Below, piece after piece: positions 34,864 through 40,392 of a stretch of 40,392 nt of DNA. The position numbers and the translations under genes are program-made. Under the pieces are notes generated by a model, which saw only the letters and a list, made by a program, of their open reading frames with translations, was not told the DNA's origin and searched no databases. Source of the DNA: Clostridiales bacterium (lineage in GTDB: Bacteria > Bacillota > Clostridia > Christensenellales > Pumilibacteraceae); NCBI GenBank assembly GCA_022508485.1, contig JAFLVD010000017.1, positions 1 through 40,392 of the forward strand, written 5' to 3'. How positions within the stretch are numbered: position 1 is the stretch's first letter; each line of letters begins with the position of its first letter.

Positions 34864-36816
34864 ATGCGATCCTTCTACAGCAGCACATTTGAAGAATTTT
34901 TAGAGAAAAACAAAAACGAAATTATTGGCATCATCGCAACAAATAATGGATTTGACCTTAACGATTTACAAAAGAACACATGGCTATACGAGATTGATTT
35001 GCTGCAAGGAACTTTATCGAATTTTCCAAAAGATAGTAAAATAATTTTCGAATATGTTATTCCGCGAATTGGTAAGCGCATAGACAATGTTTTACTTATC
35101 AACAATATCGTTTTCCTTTTAGAGTTTAAAGTCGGTGAAACTACTTATAATCATTATGCCATTGACCAAGTCCTTGATTATGCTTTAGACCTGAAGAATT
35201 TTCATAAAGAAAGTCATAATAAGCTTATTGTCCCCATTCTGATTTGTAGCGAGGCTGATAATAATGTAAATCAGATTTCTATATATGAGGACAAAATCGT
35301 TAGTCCCCTATTATGCAATAAAAATAATTTAAAAGATAACATTCTACATATCCTAAATAAGTTTACCGAGGAAAGCTTCGATTATAACGGATGGGAAAAC
35401 TCTATCTATATGCCAACACCCACTATAATTGAAGCTGCACAAGCTCTATACGCTAATCATAATGTTGAAGATATTGCTCGTTCCGATGCCGGCGCATACA
35501 ATTTGAGTATAACAACACAGAAAATTAATGAAATAATTGACTACTCTAAAGCGAACAACCGAAAATCCATTTGCTTTATAACAGGCGTTCCGGGCGCAGG
35601 AAAAACATTGGCCGGAATAAACATTGCTAATGAACGTCATAAGTTTGAAGAAAACGAGCATGCGGTTTTCCTTTCCGGCAATTTCCCTTTAGTGGATGTG
35701 TTGCAAGAAGCTTTGGCAAGAGATGAAAAAGCGCGAAATAATATCACAAAGCAAGAGGCTCTGCGAAGAGTATCAGCTTTCATACAAATAATCCATCATT
35801 ATAGGGATGCATATGTAGGTAATGATGATATCCCTACTGAAAAGGTCGCCATATTTGATGAAGCTCAAAGAGCATGGACTAAAGATCAGATTGCCAATTT
35901 TATGGCACGCAAAAAAGGTGTACCAAACTTTGAATACAGCGAACCAGAATTTCTTATTAGCACATTAGATCGTCATCAAGATTGGGCTGTAATAATATGT
36001 CTTGTTGGCGGCGGTCAGGAAATTAATACAGGCGAAGCCGGATTAATAGAATGGTTTAACTCGCTTAAGCGATCTTTTAAACATTGGGATGTTTATGTTT
36101 CCAATATGATAATGGACCATGAATACACTCGTGGGCAGCCTTTATTGCAATTGACTGGCGGACTGAATATTAGAATAGAAGAAAAGCTGCATTTGGCTAC
36201 ATCAATCCGTTCTTTTAGAAGTGAACACGTGTCTTTGTTTGTGAAGCACTTGCTTGATAATGATATTGAAAAAGCTAAAGACGTTTTATCTACTCTTGAC
36301 CAATATCCTATAAGAATTACTCGAAATTTAGAAGCCGCAAAACTTTGGGTAAAAAGCAAGGCGCGCGGAAGTGAAAGATATGGATTGCTGGCAAGCAGTA
36401 AAGCATTGAGATTAAAAGCGGTTGGAATATTTGTAAAGAATGAACTATCCGCGCCCAGTTATTTCTTGAATGATAAAGACGACGTTCGATCTTCTTATTA
36501 TTTAGAAGATTGTGCTACCGAGTTTGACGTTCAAGGTTTGGAGCTTGACTGGTCTATTGTGGCATGGGACGCCGATTTTAGATATAATGGCCATGATTGG
36601 ACATATAACAACTTCAATGGCTCTAAATGGAATCATATAAATGATGAAACAAATAAGCTATATCTTAAAAATGCTTATAGAGTTTTATTAACCCGCGCCC
36701 GCCAAGGAATGATTATTTATATACCAGAAGGAAATGGAGCTGATTTCACACGAGTGCCGTCATTTTATGACTATACCTATAATCTTCTAAAGAATATAGG
36801 CATTGAAGAAATATAA
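34864..36816 (+). CDS. PD-(D/E)xK-like nuclease domain fused to DUF2075 SF1-type helicase
   Basis: From ATG 34864 (GGAG upstream; a TTG 12 nt earlier is rejected) the protein has 650 residues. The N-terminal 150 residues include RIDNVLLINNIVFLLEFK (about 72-89), where Asp followed by ExK on the next strand fits a PD-(D/E)xK nuclease core. The helicase part has Walker A GVPGAGKT (about 242-249), Walker B VAIFDEAQ (about 328-335), EFDVQGLELDW near 565 and a motif VI-like LLTRARQG near 622. This is DUF2075, a superfamily 1-type domain found in restriction and defence settings. It stands alone between two terminators and is convergent with the HD-GHKL gene. The nuclease call is from motif spacing only. 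Confidence 0.75.
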   Translation: MRSFYSSTFEEFLEKNKNEIIGIIATNNGFDLNDLQKNTWLYEIDLLQGTLSNFPKDSKIIFEYVIPRIGKRIDNVLLINNIVFLLEFKVGETTYNHYAIDQVLDYALDLKNFHKESHNKLIVPILICSEADNNVNQISIYEDKIVSPLLCNKNNLKDNILHILNKFTEESFDYNGWENSIYMPTPTIIEAAQALYANHNVEDIARSDAGAYNLSITTQKINEIIDYSKANNRKSICFITGVPGAGKTLAGINIANERHKFEENEHAVFLSGNFPLVDVLQEALARDEKARNNITKQEALRRVSAFIQIIHHYRDAYVGNDDIPTEKVAIFDEAQRAWTKDQIANFMARKKGVPNFEYSEPEFLISTLDRHQDWAVIICLVGGGQEINTGEAGLIEWFNSLKRSFKHWDVYVSNMIMDHEYTRGQPLLQLTGGLNIRIEEKLHLATSIRSFRSEHVSLFVKHLLDNDIEKAKDVLSTLDQYPIRITRNLEAAKLWVKSKARGSERYGLLASSKALRLKAVGIFVKNELSAPSYFLNDKDDVRSSYYLEDCATEFDVQGLELDWSIVAWDADFRYNGHDWTYNNFNGSKWNHINDETNKLYLKNAYRVLLTRARQGMIIYIPEGNGADFTRVPSFYDYTYNLLKNIGIEEI

Positions 36817-36914
36817 CACACGAGGTAACAGTAAAATTGCAGGAGCACAGATGCACTATCGTCTGGAAAGAAAATATGAGAAGTTCGTTTGGTGACATTA
36901 TTCATTGCAACTTT

Positions 36915-39689
36915 TTAATTCATATATTTTTTTAGTTCTACAAACGCTTTAGGAAATTTCTTCTTTCGATCTTCCATTCGATAAGGAATCCAAATATCTT
37001 CTCCAAGATATTCTTTAATTAAATCTAGCATTAAATTGGTTTTCAATTCATTTTTTACACTTATTGCATATTCTGCTATAATCGTATAAATTTTTGAGTC
37101 AAGCTTTTCTTCTAAAAAAGGCATACTTAATTTAACGTTTTTCTTGTCAAATCTACGAAAATCCGATTGTGTTTTTTGTTCTTGTGTCGAATAATAGAAT
37201 CTCTTTTGCAATTTATCCTTTACCATTAAAAATGTCTTTGTTTCTCCCCAAAAACGCAAAAGATGTATTTGTGACAAATAATCCATGGCTGACAAAGAGA
37301 AAAAACTCGCCTCAGGTACTACTATATTTTTATATGTTTGTATGCTTGCACGAGTGTTAGCTGTGGGAAGGAAGATAAAAGGTATCTGGATTTTTAAATT
37401 TGTCAAAGCTTCTTTGTTTACATCATCGTGTAAGCTAAACAGAATTATTTTATCTACATTTAATGCAAAAAGAAACGGAGCAGACATTAAAGAAAATCCA
37501 CTTTCTGTAAAAACATAGGAACTTGGTTGATTATTGGTTGACCAATAATAATCTCGCTCACGATATAAAAAATGTTTAGAAAACTCTGGAGAAGTGTAAT
37601 CAACAGCGGTTTTATTTGACATAAGCAACTTAGCAATAAAATATTTATACGCTTCTTTAATGAAACCCTGCTCATCAGGGAATTCAAGCATAGTTGATCT
37701 TGATAAATCTAGGCTTAGAATCCCTAATTTATCCGTTATGGACAAATTTGGCATACCCATAGTCATGCCATACTTTTTCCCAATTACATGCACTTGTGAT
37801 GAAGGAATTGCAATGCCATTACAATATAGTTGATTATTATAACCACTGCCATATTGCCAAAAAAAACTTTCAAAGCACGGACTCTCATAACGAAACCAAT
37901 CTTTAAAATTGTCTTGTCCTTGAGGGACATATGATCTAATTTTATTAACTTCCTCGCCGTTAATAAAGTAGCTGATCTGGGGAGTTTGAAGCGCAAACCA
38001 ATCAGTCCACTCTCTTTTGCCATAGTCTCTTCTTAATCCGCATAACGCATCTATTGTGTTTTTACTTAGTGGAATTTCTATTGTCGTACCTATTTCAAAT
38101 GTTTTTCGCTGAATTGCAAGGCAATTCTGTTCCATTTTAAATTGGAAATCATACCCCAAAGTATCATTTATCGAACGAGTCATTACATGTATTGATTCTC
38201 CTAATAGAAAAGACGATAATACCCCTACTCCAAATTTACCAGTTCTTGCTATTTGGGATTTTTTATCAATCGTATAATCTTTTATCCAATCATCACTTTC
38301 CCGATAAGATGAACCGGCAGATAAATAATAATTTAAAAGTACATCCTCATTCATACCAATTCCATTATCGACAATCCTAAAAATTTTTTCTTTTTTATCA
38401 ATCGAAACACTAATCTGTGGTGTATATTGGGAATTACCTTGTTTCTCCTCTATATATTGTCTTTCAATACAAGCATCAACTGCATTTTGAATGAGTTCCC
38501 TAACACCATAACTAGGATCGTCACCATAAAGTGGTCGAATCAAATGTTTTAATAAGTTAGGATTTGCGGATAATTTTGCTTCCTTTGTCAGAAATGAGTT
38601 TCCCATGCTTTTTCGTGTTTCTTCATTAAGCAAATTGCTTTCAATCCTGTGTATCGAAAGATTATAAACACTAGCATCATATTTCTCAGCTAAAATTGCC
38701 CATGAAATATCAAGTTCATGTTGCAGATCATTAAGCCAATTTTTTATTTTTATAAAATCAAGCGTGTTTTGCGGTGACGCTTGAATAGTAAGCTTATCTT
38801 TGTTTTCACTTAATGAATAATTGTCTATATTGATACATTGATTCCATTTCCACTCTTTTTTTGATATAGAAATAGAAATTTCTTGTCTATCTTCTAGTTC
38901 AAAAGGGGCGCGGTGTTCACCAGCATCTAAATAATCCGCCAACCTCAAAATCGACATAAGATAAAAAATAGGAATGCCATTGGGCCTTACATCGTCGGCA
39001 TATAATCTTTTTATGTAATATTCCGTATCGCGCAAATTCATACCGTGACTTCTTGCAATTAGTCCTATGATATCTCGCTGTTTCGCTAGTTGCTCGCAAT
39101 GTTCAAATATATCCTTATTAACATTACCGGGGAAACTATTTAATGATATGTGATGAGCTAAACGGGGATGCTGACGCCTTATAAATTCTCCGTAGACTAA
39201 TCTATCCAAACGTTTTAATTCATTTGTATTTTTGGAAGGTTCATAAATTGGCAAAGATGAACCGAAAAGATCAAGTAACTGTTGATCGTTATATCGATTA
39301 ATTTTTTTTAGATAGATACTCCATTCGCTCTTCCATGAGTTCTTATCGAGAATATCTATTTTATCATTTGCGTTCTCATTAAAGATAAGCTTAAAAAGTC
39401 CATCTTCAGTAATAAACATTCCTATGTCATGCAAGACAATTGAAGAAATTAGTACTGACACATCCCGTGCCGTCAACTTTTTAAGCGTATCGTCAGGAAT
39501 GAGTCTGTCTGCTAATTCGAGCACCATATTTACATGAGTTATTCCGTGTAATGTATAGTCTGGGAAAAATGCTGGAGATAGGACATAATAATTTTTTAAG
39601 CCATCAATTAGAGTAGTTATATTTGCCCCCCATGTTGAATCACCAAGTTTGTCCGAAAAGCGCTGTGGAAGTTTTATCCATTCATTCAT
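36915..39689 (-). CDS. HD domain fused to Hsp90-like (GHKL) ATPase, probable defence protein
   Basis: The 924-residue protein opens with an HD-superfamily domain. HGITH (48-52), LHDIGMF (86-92), HPRLAHH (174-180), SHG (214-216) and ADYLDAGEHR (251-260) supply the metal ligands expected of a phosphohydrolase acting on nucleotides. A GHKL/Hsp90-type ATPase follows: N box ELIQNAVDA (398-406), G1 DNGIGM (441-446), YYLSAGSSY (454-462) and G2 GKFGVG (484-489). The remaining 400 residues resemble the middle region of Hsp90 proteins in outline but have no motif I can name. GGAG precedes ATG and a good promoter is upstream. The fusion suggests an ATP-driven sensor controlling a nucleotide hydrolase; that is inference. 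Confidence 0.82.
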   Translation of the reverse strand: MNEWIKLPQRFSDKLGDSTWGANITTLIDGLKNYYVLSPAFFPDYTLHGITHVNMVLELADRLIPDDTLKKLTARDVSVLISSIVLHDIGMFITEDGLFKLIFNENANDKIDILDKNSWKSEWSIYLKKINRYNDQQLLDLFGSSLPIYEPSKNTNELKRLDRLVYGEFIRRQHPRLAHHISLNSFPGNVNKDIFEHCEQLAKQRDIIGLIARSHGMNLRDTEYYIKRLYADDVRPNGIPIFYLMSILRLADYLDAGEHRAPFELEDRQEISISISKKEWKWNQCINIDNYSLSENKDKLTIQASPQNTLDFIKIKNWLNDLQHELDISWAILAEKYDASVYNLSIHRIESNLLNEETRKSMGNSFLTKEAKLSANPNLLKHLIRPLYGDDPSYGVRELIQNAVDACIERQYIEEKQGNSQYTPQISVSIDKKEKIFRIVDNGIGMNEDVLLNYYLSAGSSYRESDDWIKDYTIDKKSQIARTGKFGVGVLSSFLLGESIHVMTRSINDTLGYDFQFKMEQNCLAIQRKTFEIGTTIEIPLSKNTIDALCGLRRDYGKREWTDWFALQTPQISYFINGEEVNKIRSYVPQGQDNFKDWFRYESPCFESFFWQYGSGYNNQLYCNGIAIPSSQVHVIGKKYGMTMGMPNLSITDKLGILSLDLSRSTMLEFPDEQGFIKEAYKYFIAKLLMSNKTAVDYTSPEFSKHFLYRERDYYWSTNNQPSSYVFTESGFSLMSAPFLFALNVDKIILFSLHDDVNKEALTNLKIQIPFIFLPTANTRASIQTYKNIVVPEASFFSLSAMDYLSQIHLLRFWGETKTFLMVKDKLQKRFYYSTQEQKTQSDFRRFDKKNVKLSMPFLEEKLDSKIYTIIAEYAISVKNELKTNLMLDLIKEYLGEDIWIPYRMEDRKKKFPKAFVELKKYMN

Positions 39690-39762
39690 ATTTATCTCCT
39701 TAATATTGTATCAAAAAAGCATAAATCCTTCAAATGAGACAAAATAATATAATATTTTATGT

Positions 39763-39791
39763 ATTGTACCACAATTCAAATAAAACTGCAA
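39763..39791 (-). promoter_or_regulatory. Promoter of the HD-GHKL gene
   Basis: On the minus strand TTGCAG (39786-39791) and TACAAT (39763-39768) are 17 nt apart, giving a leader of about 65 nt before the start codon. Confidence 0.65.
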
Positions 39792-40135
39792 CTTATTTAG
39801 TTACACAACATGTTATAAAGTAAAAACCAAGCGTAAGAGATTAAACTAGACAAACTCAAGTCAAGCTATCTATCATATTGAAATAGCATATCGTGTCCTC
39901 ATCCTACGATAATTGGAATCTGAATTTATACACATGAATCAGTAAACAACAGCTACAATTTAAAGTCGTTCTCATTATAACCAAACAAACAAGCCGGTTC
40001 CATCACGAGTTTATCAGATTCAGCGCGGTTATTTTGGTTTTCATTTAATTCTAGATTAATTGAATGACAAAACTCAAAGCGTTATCAACTAAAAATACTG
40101 TATTCGGATAATTAACTTTCGGTTCAACAAAAGAT
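39792..40135. other. AT-rich stretch without a recognisable gene
   Basis: All six frames are closed within short distances and none has a ribosome binding site with a recognisable product. No repeat of the left island end or the tRNA 3' end was found here. Confidence 0.5.
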
Positions 40136-40178
40136 AAAGGCGAACCTGTTTCCTTTAGGAGACGGGTTCGCTTTTATT
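40136..40178. terminator. Terminator hairpin at the right island edge
   Basis: GCGAACC (40140-40146) pairs with GGTTCGC (40165-40171), with further pairing inside. It is flanked by CTTTTATT on the plus side and CTTTATCTTTT on the minus side. It could end the minus-strand response-regulator transcript. Confidence 0.7.
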
Positions 40179-40215
40179 GTGTATTTTGTTAACCAAGGAG
40201 AAAATGATGGTGCGC

Positions 40216-40299
40216 TTAGATTATGTCGTAGTCGCCGGAAAGCATATCCGAAAGCAACGCTCGATTGAGTTGGAATCGTCGATAATTAAAATACTTCTC
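40216..40299 (-). pseudogene. Frameshifted N-terminal fragment of a second receiver domain
   Basis: Just after the stop of the response-regulator piece, the minus strand reads SILIIDDSNSIE. After a one-base shift it continues as ALLSDMLSGDYDII before a stop (40,216-40,218). This is the start of a typical receiver domain (strand 1, acidic pair, helix 1) with no start codon of its own and nothing of the rest of the domain. Confidence 0.65.
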
Positions 40300-40392
40300 T
40301 TACTCGTTGTGTTCTCCGCGAAGTTTAGCTACGGTCCTTTTGAGTACGCTCATATCTATGGGTTTGGCTACGTGGGCATTCATACCTGCATC
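40300..40392 (-). CDS. Response-regulator receiver domain, C-terminal end (cut by window)
   Basis: The last 30 codons of a minus-strand gene read AGMNAHVAKPID followed by MSVLKRTVAKLRGEHNE and TAA. The AKPID motif holds the conserved Lys-Pro of receiver domains, and this kind of ending is usual in hybrid sensor kinases and GGDEF/EAL regulators of clostridia. The rest of the gene lies beyond the window, so the output domain or kinase part cannot be named. Its codon choice is less AT-rich than the island, which suggests that the host chromosome resumes here. Confidence 0.75.
   Translation of the reverse strand, partial: DAGMNAHVAKPIDMSVLKRTVAKLRGEHNE

Noticed and set aside
36850-36896. Tiny frame (13 codons) with AGGAG before ATG after the DUF2075 gene
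   Set aside because: Too short and without any recognisable peptide family; lies in the convergent gap.
40204-40392. Plus-strand open frame with AAGGAG before ATG at 40,204
   Set aside because: The opposite strand encodes a clear receiver-domain ending (AKPID); the plus-strand product resembles nothing and is a shadow frame.

Overview
The window looks like a chromosomal segment from an uncultured, probably gut-associated member of the Firmicutes (Clostridia). The evidence is a YyaC-type spore protein (6995-7495), AGGAGG-type ribosome binding sites, a SAM-I (S-box) riboswitch, InlB-type repeats on secreted proteins and a CvpA-family membrane protein. I could not assign a genus. Two compositional halves are visible by eye: a GC-rich host-like part (1 to about 13,320) and a distinctly AT-rich accessory part (about 13,360 to 40,200).

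Host-like part (1-13,320). On the minus strand lie a DUF5050-like lipoprotein, a glycoside hydrolase family 2 homologue that appears to lack both catalytic acids, a polytopic membrane protein, and a CvpA-family protein with a Cys-rich and Asp/Pro-repeat tail. YyaC and a very divergent glycerol-1-phosphate-dehydrogenase-like protein are on the plus strand. A minus-strand pair follows, an alpha-amylase/pullulanase-type lipoprotein and a small secreted beta-rich protein, behind a clean promoter. A roughly 110-bp tandem repeat and a tRNA-Glu gene (UUC) with its own promoter and terminator close this half.

Accessory part (13,360-40,200). This reads as a defence island. In order: a three-gene restriction-modification locus (GIY-YIG nuclease-helicase, NPPY adenine methyltransferase, methyltransferase-like partner); a SAM-I riboswitch ahead of an 83-residue unknown protein and a SLOG/DUF1273 pseudogene; a 1452-residue DUF4062-STAND-TPR protein; a tightly packed cassette (25,066-30,750) encoding two guanylate-kinase-like/TIR-like fusions, two stand-alone guanylate-kinase-like proteins and a NUDIX protein, preceded by a membrane protein with two TrkA-N-like modules and a RyR domain (30,892-33,324); an AAA/DUF4143-type pseudogene; a PD-(D/E)xK-like/DUF2075 helicase; and an HD domain fused to an Hsp90-like (GHKL) ATPase. 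No integrase or transposase is visible. At the right edge the sequence returns to a response-regulator gene cut by the window end, followed by a broken second receiver-domain fragment.

The strongest candidate for an undescribed system is the RyR/TrkA-N - NUDIX - guanylate-kinase - TIR-like cassette. Four paralogous guanylate-kinase-like domains, two with an intact P-loop and two degenerate, sit with a NUDIX hydrolase, two putative nucleotide-cleaving TIR-like domains and a nucleotide-sensing membrane protein. This suggests making, sensing and clearing of a modified nucleotide signal that triggers NAD/nucleotide depletion or membrane disruption. That function is inference from domain content and gene order only.
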